Origin: Streptomyces sp. CB02261
GTDB lineage: Bacteria; Actinomycetota; Actinomycetes; Streptomycetales; Streptomycetaceae
Direction: 5' to 3'
NCBI RefSeq assembly: GCF_001905665.1
Contig: NZ_LIVX01000006.1
Span: forward strand, 124,001-188,000
DNA: 64,000 nucleotides
In this document: piece after piece, positions 35,057 through 43,532 of the stretch
Layout: each line of letters opens with the position of its first letter
Position numbering within the stretch: position 1 is the first letter of the stretch
Notes under the pieces: generated by a model
The model's input: only the letters and a program-made list of their open reading frames with translations
What the model was told of the DNA's origin: nothing
Databases searched by the model: none
Made by a program: the position numbers and the translations under genes

Positions 35057-36709
35057 TCAGGACGTGGTGCAGGCCGCGCCATTGAGGGTGAAGGCGGCCG
35101 GGGCCGGGTTCGTCGCGCCCTTCGTTCCGATGAACCCGACCGTGACAGAACCGGACGGGGCGATGGTGGCGGTGTAGGAGGCGGGTGTCACCGCGACCGC
35201 GCTGCCGGTCTGGGTGGCGGTGCCGCCCCAGGCCTGGGCGACGGTCTGGCCGGCGGCGAACGAGAATCCGAGCGTCCAGCCCTGGACGGCGGTGGTGCCG
35301 GTGTTCCGCAAGGTGATCTCACCCTGGAAGCCGCCCGGCCATTCACCGACGACGCGGTAGCCGACGGCGCATCTCGCGCCGGGGACGGAGGCTCCCTCGT
35401 CGGTGGTGACGACGACGGAGGCCGAGCGGGCGGAACGATTCCCCGCCGCGTCGCGGGCGTAGACGGCGAAGGTGTACGTGGTGTCGGCGGTGAGGCCCGT
35501 CACGATGACCCCGGGGGCCGCGGTGGACGCGACGGGGGTCTCGGTGGTGCCGCCGAGGCGGACGACGTCGTAGCCCGTGACTCCGGTGTCGTCGGTGGCC
35601 GCCGCCCAGGTCAGGGCGGCTGAGTCGGCGGTGACGTCCCTGGCCACGGGCGCGCCGGGGGCGGTCGGGGCCTGGGTGTCCGGGGAGCCGCCGCCGAAGA
35701 CGGTCGCCTCTCGCGAGGTCTGAGCGATGCCGTTCGCGCCATGGAAGATGCGCTCGCCCCAGCCGCTGAGGCGGCTCGGGTCGAAGTCGACGGCGAGGTC
35801 GAGGACGGGGTCGGTGTTTCCGCTCCACGACCAGGCGAGATAGCCGAGGCGGAGCTCCTCGGCGGCGGCCATCATGGTGTCCTCGTCAGGGTCGCCCCAC
35901 TGGTCGGCAGGTCCTCCGAACTCCCCGATGACGATCGGGAGCCGGGCGGCGGTGAACGCCCGCAGGTAGTCCCGGATCTCCTGCGCGGTGTCGAAGACGC
36001 TGTACATGTGGATGGAGAAGACCAGGTCGCCGGTGGTGTCGGCGGCGTAGACGGACTGCGCTTCGGCCTTCATGACGCCCTGCCAGTCCTGGCCCCAGTT
36101 GGGCGCGTCCACCATGATCGTGTGCGCGAAACCGGCGGCGCGCAGCTTCTTCACGGCGGCGATGGTGGGGGCGGTCCAGCCGGCCGGGTCGGCGTTGCCC
36201 CACGGCTCGTTGCCGATGTTGACGATGATGTGGTTCTCCTGGCCGGCGAGGACGCTCTTCAGGCCGATCCAGTAGTCGGCCGCCTGGTCCAGGGTGCCGG
36301 CGGCCGCCTCCTCGCCGTACCCGGTGGTGTCGTGGACCTCCAGGACGCAGATCAGCCGGTTGGCCTTGCAGTCGGCGACGACCGACTGGACGTCGGCGGG
36401 GCTGTTCGCCGACCAGCGGTGGCCGTTGGAGAGCACGACCCGGACGCTGTTGGCCCCGAGGGCCTTGATGTCGGCGAGCGACTGGGTCTCGCCCGGGTAC
36501 CAGGTGTGGGCGTGATTGACGCCCCGCATCACGAAGTCGTTGCCGTTGGCCTCCAGCAGCCGTCCGTCGCGGACGTGGAGTCCGGTCGCCACGGCGTCGG
36601 TCCGGGCCTGCGCGGCGGTCGCACCGAGGAGGACGTACGCGAGGAGGGTCGCGATCCCGGTCACGAGGGCGAGGGCGGCACGGGGCGGGGGCGCTGCTCG
36701 GGTATTCAC
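35057..36709 (-). CDS. Secreted GH5 mannanase with FnIII and CBM2
   Basis: A 550-residue secreted enzyme. A signal peptide (1-35, ending ATAAQA) is followed by a GH5 catalytic domain (about 40-345) closely resembling Streptomyces lividans beta-mannanase: LHVRDGRLLEANG, SVRVVLSNGHRWS, EVHDTTGYGE, NIGNEPWG with the acid/base Glu, DAPNWGQDW, and IGEFGG with the nucleophile Glu. A fibronectin-III domain (about 350-440) and a C-terminal family-2 cellulose-binding module (about 447-550) follow. It hydrolyses beta-1,4-mannan in plant biomass outside the cell. The start is GTG 36709, with GGAGG 4 nt upstream. A perfect CebR box lies 40 nt upstream and a terminator just after the gene. Confidence 0.93.
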   Translation of the reverse strand: MNTRAAPPPRAALALVTGIATLLAYVLLGATAAQARTDAVATGLHVRDGRLLEANGNDFVMRGVNHAHTWYPGETQSLADIKALGANSVRVVLSNGHRWSANSPADVQSVVADCKANRLICVLEVHDTTGYGEEAAAGTLDQAADYWIGLKSVLAGQENHIIVNIGNEPWGNADPAGWTAPTIAAVKKLRAAGFAHTIMVDAPNWGQDWQGVMKAEAQSVYAADTTGDLVFSIHMYSVFDTAQEIRDYLRAFTAARLPIVIGEFGGPADQWGDPDEDTMMAAAEELRLGYLAWSWSGNTDPVLDLAVDFDPSRLSGWGERIFHGANGIAQTSREATVFGGGSPDTQAPTAPGAPVARDVTADSAALTWAAATDDTGVTGYDVVRLGGTTETPVASTAAPGVIVTGLTADTTYTFAVYARDAAGNRSARSASVVVTTDEGASVPGARCAVGYRVVGEWPGGFQGEITLRNTGTTAVQGWTLGFSFAAGQTVAQAWGGTATQTGSAVAVTPASYTATIAPSGSVTVGFIGTKGATNPAPAAFTLNGAACTTS

Positions 36710-36748
36710 GGGGCCTCCAGTCGGCGCGCTGCTTCAGAGAGTGAGCGG

Positions 36749-36762
36749 TGGGAGCGCTCCCA
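36749..36762. promoter_or_regulatory. CebR-type operator
   Basis: The 14-bp perfect palindrome TGGGAGCGCTCCCA equals the consensus site of CebR, the LacI-family repressor released by cello-oligosaccharides in Streptomyces. It is centred about 46 nt upstream of the mannanase GTG. A possible -35 (TTGACG, complement of 36785-36790) lies just upstream, so a bound repressor would cover the promoter. Confidence 0.82.
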
Positions 36763-37399
36763 TGAAGTCATCGCGACGCCGGCACGTCAAGACCTGTGCA
36801 CGTAAGTCCGTTAGCGAGAGGAAGTTCTGACGATCCATCAGTGACGACACCGTGCAGGCACTTCCGGAGCGCCAGGGGGAAATCCGGCACATGACCGGGC
36901 TTGGCGGGCGACAGGGTGCACCGCTCCGGGATCGGCGGACGCTCCAGGCACCCTCGCTCTGTCCCCGCCCCGCTTCCCGCCTCTGCGCCTCCGCTTCGAC
37001 CACGGGCGGCGGGGCGGGCGTACGGCGATCACGGAGCTGAGAAACCCGTCGTTCCCCGGCACCGCACTGGTGCAGCCGGACTGCACAACCCCGGGCGCCG
37101 AAGTATTGGATGCGCCGAAGTGCGCTGGGAGCCACCGGAACAGCTCTGGTCATGGACCGCCGCCGTCACCCCCACCGACGAAGCCACGGCCATCTGACCT
37201 AGGACCGAGCTCAGGAGCCCGGTCTCCTGCTGTTCACGCTGCTTCGGCACGACGGTCCAGCGCCGAACCCACTGCGGCCGCCCTTCGAACGCCTCGCGGC
37301 CAATCGGGGGCGCTCGAGGATCCACTCGCCCGGACGCAGCCGGGCCCCGACCCGGGGACGGGTCGGGGCTGGTCCTGCACCGCGTTCGGTGGCCGGCAC
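36763..37399. other. Long intergenic region, no gene supported
   Basis: 637 bases between the mannanase operator and the CsbD-like gene. Several open frames exist on both strands, but they are Arg/Pro-rich, have no ribosome binding site and resemble no family. The left 80 bases probably hold the mannanase promoter. The rest shows no structure that I can name. Confidence 0.4.
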
Positions 37400-37573
37400 C
37401 TAGCGCCGGAAGTTGTCCTTGACGTCTTCCTTGGCCTCGCGGGCGTTGCCCTTGGCCTGATCGGCGCGGCCTTCGGCGGTCATGCGCTCGTTTCCGACGG
37501 CGCGGCCGACACTCTCCTTGGCCTTGCCCTTCATCTGCTCCGCCTGAGCCTTGCTCTTCTCCGTGCCCGACAT
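37400..37573 (-). CDS. CsbD-like stress protein
   Basis: A 57-residue, highly charged helical protein (MSGTEKSKAQAEQMKGKAKE at the start) of the CsbD family, which is often controlled by general-stress sigma factors. It has the typical Lys/Ala/Gly-rich pattern with GNERMTAEGRADQAKGNAR. ATG 37573 has a near-perfect AAGGAGG 5 nt upstream. The family's role is unknown. A second 57-residue CsbD-like gene lies at 58066-58239. Confidence 0.88.
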   Translation of the reverse strand: MSGTEKSKAQAEQMKGKAKESVGRAVGNERMTAEGRADQAKGNAREAKEDVKDNFRR

Positions 37574-37772
37574 GGGGACCTCCTTGTGACGTACCGGATA
37601 GGTCTTGACCCCCTCCTGCTCCCCATCCGCACACGTAAACCCCCCACATCACACACCCTGCGGCCCTCCTCGCGGTCCCGTCGCCCGACGAGCGTCCTCC
37701 CCGCCCTCTGGGAAGGCCGGCATCCGACCAGGGGTGTACGGTCCCGGCGAGGGGTGCGACCGTGGGGGGACG

Positions 37773-37792
37773 CGGTCCCGGGGCCGGGACCG
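37773..37792. promoter_or_regulatory. Perfect dyad just upstream of the secreted hydrolase
   Basis: CGGTCCCGG, two bases, CCGGGACCG: a 20-bp perfect inverted repeat ending 13 nt before the ATG at 37806. It overlaps where the ribosome binding site should be. No clear Shine-Dalgarno is seen, so a leaderless or structured leader is possible. It may be a repressor site or an mRNA hairpin. Confidence 0.45.
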
Positions 37793-37805
37793 TAGCGTCC
37801 CCGAC

Positions 37806-39011
37806 ATGAACAAACTGACCCATGCGGCCGCCGCCGTCCTTCTCGCCTGCGCCGTCGCGTTACCGGCCACCACCGCCACCGCCGTCGCCGCTCCCGCCTC
37901 GTCATACGCCCCCGCCACCACCCCCGACCGGTCGGCCGACGGCGTGCGGCTGCCGGCCCCCACCGGGCCGCACAGGGTGGGGAGTTCCGTCCTGTACCTC
38001 GTGGACCGCTCCCGCACCGACCCCTGGGTGCCCGAGGCCGACGGCCGGGAAATCATGGTCACCCTGCACTACCCCGCGGCTCGTTCATCGGCCGCGGGGC
38101 ACACGCCGGGCCGCCCCGCCCCGTACGCCACACAGGAGGAGGCCCGGCTGCTGCTGCAGGGCGTGCCGGTCGAGGACCCGGCATCCGTGCGGCAGGTGGC
38201 GCGGGCCCGTACGCACAGCGCGGTGAATGTGCGCCCCGCTCCGGGCCGACACCCGCTGGTGGTGCTCTCGCCAGGCTTCGGCATGCCGCGCTTCACTCTC
38301 ACCAGCCTCGCCGTGGACCTCGCCTCCCGCGGCTACGTCGTCGCCTCGCTCGACCATGCCTACGAGTCGTCCGGTACGTCGGTGCCGGGCGGGCGCACCC
38401 TGACCTGCGTCGCGTGCACCGCCATGGAGGAGAGCGGCTGGTCCAAGGGGCACCTGGTGACCGGGGCTCGCGCCGCCGACACCCGCTTCGTCCTGGACCG
38501 GCTGACCGGCCCCCGGTCCGCATGGCGGTACGCGTCCTCCATCGACCGGACGCGGATCGGCATGGCCGGCCACTCGATCGGCGGCGCGAGCGCCGTCAGC
38601 GCGATGGCCGCCGACCGGCGTATCGACGCCGGTGTGAACATGGACGGCTCGTTCTGGGACACGCTTCCTGCCGACGGGCTCGGCGGGCGTCCGTTCCTGC
38701 TGCTGGGCACCGACGAGTCCCACCGGCCGGGCGGCGAGGACACCTCCTGGGACACCACCTGGACGGCTCTGGGCGGCGAGAAGCACTGGCTGACCGTCGA
38801 AGGCGCCGACCACCTGGGCTTCTCCGACGCACCCGTGCTCCTCGGCCACTTCGGCCTCCCAGGCGGGGATCTGCCGGCCGAGCGCGCGGTGGCCCTCACC
38901 CGCACCTACGTCGCCGCGTTCTTCGACGAGCACCTGCGGGGCAAGGACCAACCACTCCTCGACGGCCCGGACGAGACCTACCCCGAGGTGCGGTTCCACC
39001 GCCCTGAGTGA
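37806..39011 (+). CDS. Secreted alpha/beta hydrolase (PAF-acetylhydrolase-like)
   Basis: A 401-residue protein. A signal peptide (1-30, ending AVAA) is followed by an alpha/beta hydrolase domain. The nucleophile elbow is GHSIGGASAV (about 258), with LVVLSPGFGMPRF forming the oxyanion region. Candidate Asp/His follow in NMDGSFWD and ADHLGFSD. This arrangement matches the secreted lipase/platelet-activating-factor acetylhydrolase group common in Streptomyces. The substrate is probably a lipid or short-chain ester. ATG 37806 directly precedes the signal peptide. It appears to be a single-gene unit. Confidence 0.85.
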   Translation: MNKLTHAAAAVLLACAVALPATTATAVAAPASSYAPATTPDRSADGVRLPAPTGPHRVGSSVLYLVDRSRTDPWVPEADGREIMVTLHYPAARSSAAGHTPGRPAPYATQEEARLLLQGVPVEDPASVRQVARARTHSAVNVRPAPGRHPLVVLSPGFGMPRFTLTSLAVDLASRGYVVASLDHAYESSGTSVPGGRTLTCVACTAMEESGWSKGHLVTGARAADTRFVLDRLTGPRSAWRYASSIDRTRIGMAGHSIGGASAVSAMAADRRIDAGVNMDGSFWDTLPADGLGGRPFLLLGTDESHRPGGEDTSWDTTWTALGGEKHWLTVEGADHLGFSDAPVLLGHFGLPGGDLPAERAVALTRTYVAAFFDEHLRGKDQPLLDGPDETYPEVRFHRPE

Positions 39012-39192
39012 CCCGGGGCACCGATGGCTCGCGTACGTCTCCCGTCGGCGATGAGAGCGGCCCGGAGGGACACCGCACGACCGCGGCGAAGACCTGACCC
39101 CCGGACCCGTGGGGACAGGGACCACGGCTGCGGTGTCAGTCGGCCCACGTATCCTTCCCGGCACCGCACACCGACTGGGAGGATCCGGAGAA

Positions 39193-40701
39193 TTGACCGG
39201 CCTGTCCGCTTTCCCGCTGCCCTTTCGTGCTTCCCGTTCCCTGTCGTTCGCGACACCGCGAACGCTGAGGGAACTTCAGATGATGCAGTGCAGCGCACAC
39301 ATTCGGGCGAAGCCGGAATGGTTCGAGAAGATGCACGATGCCGACATCGTCGCCAGGTGGACGCGGGAGGCCCTCGCCCAGGGCCTCACCGAAGCGCAGG
39401 TTCGTCATGTGCTTGCCGAACTCGTGCATTACGCCGGGTTGCGGGACGGAGGGACCGGCGTCGAGGTATCCGCAGTCGACGGGGTGTGGCAGTCGGACAC
39501 GCTGGTCGACGACAAGCTCAGGTCCCGACTGCGCGAAGCCGTGCGGGTTCTGGAGCAGGTCCCGGAAGCAGAGCGGGACTGGCATCCCGGATCCGACGGC
39601 CAGGTACTCGATCTGGTTCATCCCTCACTGTTCTGCCTGGTGAGGGGTGTGAGCGGTGCGCCGGACCGGGCGTGGCAGAACCCGGCGGACCGCTATTCGA
39701 AGTATGAATTCTCCGAGAAGTTCCAGTGGCTGCCCACGGACGTCGACGTCAGCGATGACGGCGACGTCGCCTTCCGCTCGTACATCAACAACGTCCACCC
39801 CGAGATCCATCACGAACTGGCGTCTGTCCTGCCGGACGTGTTCGCCCGCTTCCGCCCGCTGCTGGAGAACGTGCTCACGGATCTGCGCCATCCGCGACCG
39901 CTGCGGATCGAGGCCGATCCCTACGGGTGGTACGACTCGGAGCCGGAGTATCCGGACAGGTCCTCATACAGTGAGGACGGGGCCTACGCGGAAGCCGTCC
40001 GTGCGTGGGAAATGGCTCAGGACGACTGGTGGGAGAACCGCCGCCCGGTCGTCCCGGACGCGCCGGCCTTCACCGCGCCCGAGTTGCCTGATGAATCCGC
40101 CCGGGTCGACCTGCGCGGCCGTCGTCTCCAGGTCATCGTCAAGCTCGCCACCATTCATCTGACCCCGGACAAGCCTGATTACCCCGGCGGTTCCTGGCAT
40201 GTCGAGGGGATGATGAACGAGCGCATCGTCTCGACCGGCATCTACTACTGGGACAGCGAGAACATCACCGAGAGCCGGCTGAGCTTCCGGACGGCACTCG
40301 ACGACCCGTCCTACGAGCAGAACGACGACAACGGCCTGCGTGAGGTCTACGGCCTGGAGGACGAAGACGCACTGAACCAGGTACTCGGAGCGGCATCGAC
40401 GCCTGCGGGCCGCTGCCTGGCGTTCCCGAACATCCTGCAACACCGCGTCGGCCCGTTCAGCCTCGCGGACCCCGCCCGCCCGGGACACCGTAAAATTCTC
40501 GCGTTCTTCCTGGTCGACCCGTCGGAAACGATCGTCTCGACATCCGAGGTGCCGCCGCAACAACCTTGGTCCGAATCCTCGACCATGACGCTTGACGAAG
40601 CCAAGGACTACCGCGAGCAGCTCATGCAGGAGCGCAAGTTCTTCGTCGACGAACACAACGAGCAGCTCTACGAACGAGAGTTCTCCCTCTGCGAGCACTG
40701 A
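39193..40701 (+). CDS. DUF4246 protein, predicted 2OG-Fe(II) oxygenase-like
   Basis: A 502-residue cytoplasmic protein of the DUF4246 family, better known from fungi. The N-terminal FPLPFRASRSLSFATPRTL is a conserved family feature, which argues for the TTG start at 39193 (GGAGG about 10 nt upstream) rather than the internal ATGs at 39280 and 39283. The C-terminal half has GGSWHVEGMMNERIVSTG, with an HxE pair, followed about 90 residues later by LQHRVGPF and HRKILAFFLVDP. This fits the H-x-D/E...H iron site and the Arg that binds 2-oxoglutarate. Oxygenase activity is inferred. It converges with the 5'-nucleotidase gene across a bidirectional terminator. Confidence 0.82.
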   Translation: MTGLSAFPLPFRASRSLSFATPRTLRELQMMQCSAHIRAKPEWFEKMHDADIVARWTREALAQGLTEAQVRHVLAELVHYAGLRDGGTGVEVSAVDGVWQSDTLVDDKLRSRLREAVRVLEQVPEAERDWHPGSDGQVLDLVHPSLFCLVRGVSGAPDRAWQNPADRYSKYEFSEKFQWLPTDVDVSDDGDVAFRSYINNVHPEIHHELASVLPDVFARFRPLLENVLTDLRHPRPLRIEADPYGWYDSEPEYPDRSSYSEDGAYAEAVRAWEMAQDDWWENRRPVVPDAPAFTAPELPDESARVDLRGRRLQVIVKLATIHLTPDKPDYPGGSWHVEGMMNERIVSTGIYYWDSENITESRLSFRTALDDPSYEQNDDNGLREVYGLEDEDALNQVLGAASTPAGRCLAFPNILQHRVGPFSLADPARPGHRKILAFFLVDPSETIVSTSEVPPQQPWSESSTMTLDEAKDYREQLMQERKFFVDEHNEQLYEREFSLCEH

Positions 40702-40720
40702 ACCTCTCGAATGCCGCAGG

Positions 40721-40766
40721 CGCCGGTACCCCTCGCTCCGTCGACGGGGCAGCGGGGGTACCGGCG
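40721..40766. terminator. Bidirectional terminator between convergent genes
   Basis: A 12-bp perfect outer stem, CGCCGGTACCCC / GGGGTACCGGCG, extended inward by CGCT/AGCG pairing. It lies between the stop of the DUF4246 gene and the stop of the minus-strand 5'-nucleotidase gene. Confidence 0.72.
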
Positions 40767-40825
40767 TCCGCCCCCTCCCAGGGTCAGCACGCGTGCGCGT
40801 GCGGCGGCGGGGATGCTCTGTCGCG

Positions 40826-42610
40826 TCAGCTCTTGACGCGGATGCGGTTGAGGGGTGCGGGGGAGATCGTCTTGTGGGTCTTGAGGTACTCCACGAAGCT
40901 TTCGTGGTCGGCGCCGTTGCGGACGGGTGCGGTGTAGCCGGCGAAGGCCCCGTATCCGTCGGCTCCGACGACCGTGTAGGCGAGAGCGGCCACCCGGTAC
41001 GTTCGGGCGGGATCGAGAGGCCGGCCGTTGATCACCACGTCGCGGGGGGAGACGCGGTCACCGACGGGCCGGGCCGCGTCGTAGCTGTACGAGACGTTGC
41101 GGGACACGGCGAGCGGCGCGTACTTCACCGAGCCGTCGGCCTGCTTCTGCCACTGCTGTTCGAGGATCGCGTCGAGCTGACGTCCTCGTACGCCGACGGT
41201 GAGGACCGGGTTTCCGTAGCCGTACGCGTTCCAGGACTCGCCGAACAGGATGCGTCCGTCCGCGTCGGCGGGGTGGCTCCCCTTGCCGAACGGCAGGTCG
41301 CCCCGTACGGCGTTGCTGCCCTTGGCTGGCCGCGCGGAGATCAGCGCCAGATCGGCCTGCCCCGCGCGGGTGCGGTTGGCGTTCCAGTACTGCACGTCGG
41401 CGTACAGGTCGGCAGCCGTGCTCTCCCCCGCCGCGTTCGGTGTACGGGTGAAGGAACCCGTCTGCCGGGCCAGCGGCTCGGCGAACCGTCGGGCTCCGCG
41501 CGCGACCCAGTAGTCGACGATCTTCTGGACGGCGCTGTCCGGCGCCACGTCACGCGTCACCGCGTGGTTCACGGACCGGGTGCGGTCCCTGAGGACATCG
41601 CCGGTCCTCGGATCGAGAGACAGGTTGATCTCGTTGATCACAGCGCCGTGGTTGCCCGCTTCCACGATCGGCCGGGGTACCCCGGCCGGGTCGGGCACCA
41701 TGCAGTTGAAGCGCCAGTGCCAGTCTCCCGTGACGATCGCGTCGATCTCGGCGGGGACCTTCTTCGCCAGTTCGAAGACCGGGCCGAATACGGAGTCGCA
41801 CGCGTTGTAGCCCGCGGTGGCGGGATCCGTCGGCGAACCCCCTTCGTGCACGTTGAGGACGATGGCCTCGACGCCGCGCCGCTTGAGTTCCTTGGTGTAG
41901 CGCTCGATGGTCCGTGCCTGGTCGAGGGCGCGCAGCTGCGGCTGGAAGGACGTCGAGTTCGTGACGGAACCCTCCACCGTGGTGCTGATGAAGCCGACCG
42001 GGATCCGCTTGCCACCGGCGGAGCGGAACCACTCGATGCGGTACGGATCCACCACCGGCCGCCCGGTCCGCGCGTCGACGATGTTGCCCGACTGGAAGTC
42101 GAAGTCGGCGCCGTGGAAGCGTCGGCCGGTGCTGTCCGTGAAGCAGCTGTCCACGTCGACCTTGCCGAAGCACCGGCCCTCTTCCATGTGCTGAACCAGG
42201 AAGTCCGCGGAGACGTCGAGCTCGTGGTTGCCCATGGCCGAGAAGCGCACGCCCAGCTTGTTGAGGACCTCGATCGTCGGTTCGTCCTGGAAGGCGTCCA
42301 CTTCGAAGGGCCAGCCGGCGAAGCTGTCACCGGTGGCGAAGGTGACGGAACGGGGGTGGTCGCCACGGAGCCGCTGGAGATGGGTGGCGATATAGGCGGC
42401 GCCGCCGACGGTGACCGAGGTACCGCGCCCGGTGGGGATGGAGCCGCCCTGCCCGGCCGTGGGCGGCTGCAGATAGCCGTGGAAGTCGGTGATGCTGAGG
42501 AGTTGGACGTCGACGATGTCGTCTGCGGCTGCCGGTGAGACGGACAGTGCGCCGCCGAGAAGGGCGGTGCCCGTGGCGATGACGCCGATCCGGCGAAGGA
42601 AGTTTCTCAA
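40826..42610 (-). CDS. Secreted 5'-nucleotidase / metallophosphatase
   Basis: A 594-residue protein. A signal peptide (1-29) precedes a calcineurin-like metallophosphatase domain (about 32-340) with ITDFHGYL, GDSFAGWP, GNHELD and VTGDWHW, all dinuclear-metal motifs. The 5'-nucleotidase C-terminal domain (about 380-575) has NAYGYGNPVLTV, VINGRPLDP and YRVAALAY. It hydrolyses extracellular nucleotides to recover phosphate and nucleosides. The start is TTG at 42610, with AAGGAG 8 nt upstream. A 14-bp hairpin abuts that ribosome binding site. No Pho box was identified by eye. Confidence 0.9.
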   Translation of the reverse strand: MRNFLRRIGVIATGTALLGGALSVSPAAADDIVDVQLLSITDFHGYLQPPTAGQGGSIPTGRGTSVTVGGAAYIATHLQRLRGDHPRSVTFATGDSFAGWPFEVDAFQDEPTIEVLNKLGVRFSAMGNHELDVSADFLVQHMEEGRCFGKVDVDSCFTDSTGRRFHGADFDFQSGNIVDARTGRPVVDPYRIEWFRSAGGKRIPVGFISTTVEGSVTNSTSFQPQLRALDQARTIERYTKELKRRGVEAIVLNVHEGGSPTDPATAGYNACDSVFGPVFELAKKVPAEIDAIVTGDWHWRFNCMVPDPAGVPRPIVEAGNHGAVINEINLSLDPRTGDVLRDRTRSVNHAVTRDVAPDSAVQKIVDYWVARGARRFAEPLARQTGSFTRTPNAAGESTAADLYADVQYWNANRTRAGQADLALISARPAKGSNAVRGDLPFGKGSHPADADGRILFGESWNAYGYGNPVLTVGVRGRQLDAILEQQWQKQADGSVKYAPLAVSRNVSYSYDAARPVGDRVSPRDVVINGRPLDPARTYRVAALAYTVVGADGYGAFAGYTAPVRNGADHESFVEYLKTHKTISPAPLNRIRVKS

Positions 42611-42624
42611 GGCGATGACTCCTT

Positions 42625-42656
42625 CGGAGTGGGACGAGCGAACTCATCCCACTCCG
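42625..42656 (-). promoter_or_regulatory. Leader hairpin abutting the ribosome binding site
   Basis: A 14-bp stem with one mismatch (CGGAGTGGGACGAG / CTCATCCCACTCCG) and a CGAA tetraloop. In the minus-strand mRNA it ends one base before AAGGAG of the 5'-nucleotidase gene. It could modulate translation or mRNA stability, or be an operator. Confidence 0.5.
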
Positions 42657-42879
42657 CGTCGGTGTCATGGCCATGAACGAGGTGCTGCGCTCCAAGGCAT
42701 GGGGAATGACCTCTTCAACGACGCCCCTCATGGAGGGCAAGTCACAGAAACGCAGGTTGGCCGATGCGCCAACTGCCGTGATCCCAGAGCCGACCACGGG
42801 CGGCGGCGACGCTTCCGGCCGCCCGGCCGGCCTCTCTTCAGCGGTTGCGTTCCGCAGACCGCGTTCCTGGGGTGCAGCC

Positions 42880-43281
42880 CTAGGTATGCGGCGACGAGGT
42901 CCAACCGCCGTACGGCACCGTGATCAACTCGAGGAGATGACCCACCGGGTCCACGAAGTACACCCCGCGGCCGCCGTCGTGGTGGTTGATCGCGTCCGGC
43001 TGCTTCCGGTGGGGATCGGCGTAGTGCTCGATACCACGGTGCAGGATCCGCGCGTACGCCGCCTCGAATTCCTCCTCGGAGACCAGAAAGGCGTAGTGCT
43101 GGGGGGTGATCGTCTCCGGCGGAACGGCGGCGAAGTCCAGTGTGACCCCGTTGCTCAGTTGGACAGGGCCCCACTCGGCGGAGGTCTCGAAGCCGCATTT
43201 CATCACCCGGCCCAAATGGCTCTCAAACATTGGGATTTGAGCAAGGGGCAGGCATCCCGCTCCCGCACAGGTGATACGCAA
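42880..43281 (-). pseudogene. VOC-family gene lacking its 5' end
   Basis: Codons from about 43195 downward read as a normal VOC/glyoxalase C-terminal part: FETSAEWGPVQLSNGVTLDF, HYAFLVSEEEF, NHHDGGRGVYF, GHLLELITVPYGG. Homologues begin about 30 residues earlier with a first beta-alpha unit that supplies a metal-binding His; here that segment is replaced by unrelated sequence (MRITCAGAGCLPLAQIPMF). The frame has no ribosome binding site. The gene was therefore probably truncated by a rearrangement with a junction near 43190-43205. A short functional product cannot be excluded. Confidence 0.6.
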
Positions 43282-43532
43282 CCGGGCTTGGACAGCTGCC
43301 CGTTCTCCGACATACGGGTCCTGATGCCGTCAGGCGACAGCAGTGCCTCTTCCGAGAGGAAGGCGGGCCCGTCGGTCGGTCGTGGAGTTACCCGGCGCGG
43401 TCTGGTGCCTTGGCTGTCTGCGCAGCACGCAGGCATCCTCTAACGAGTGTTGTGGGCCGTTCCACCCGAATGCGGGGTTGTGGCGAGTAGCATCCGGCAG
43501 CAGTACCGATCCCGAAAAGGAGTGTGGATTGC

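Noticed and set aside
43203..43436. A possible tRNA, because the minus-strand frame contains DGIRTR-like text often produced by translating tRNA T-loops
   Set aside because: The DNA lacks the TTCGA T-loop and no cloverleaf can be folded.
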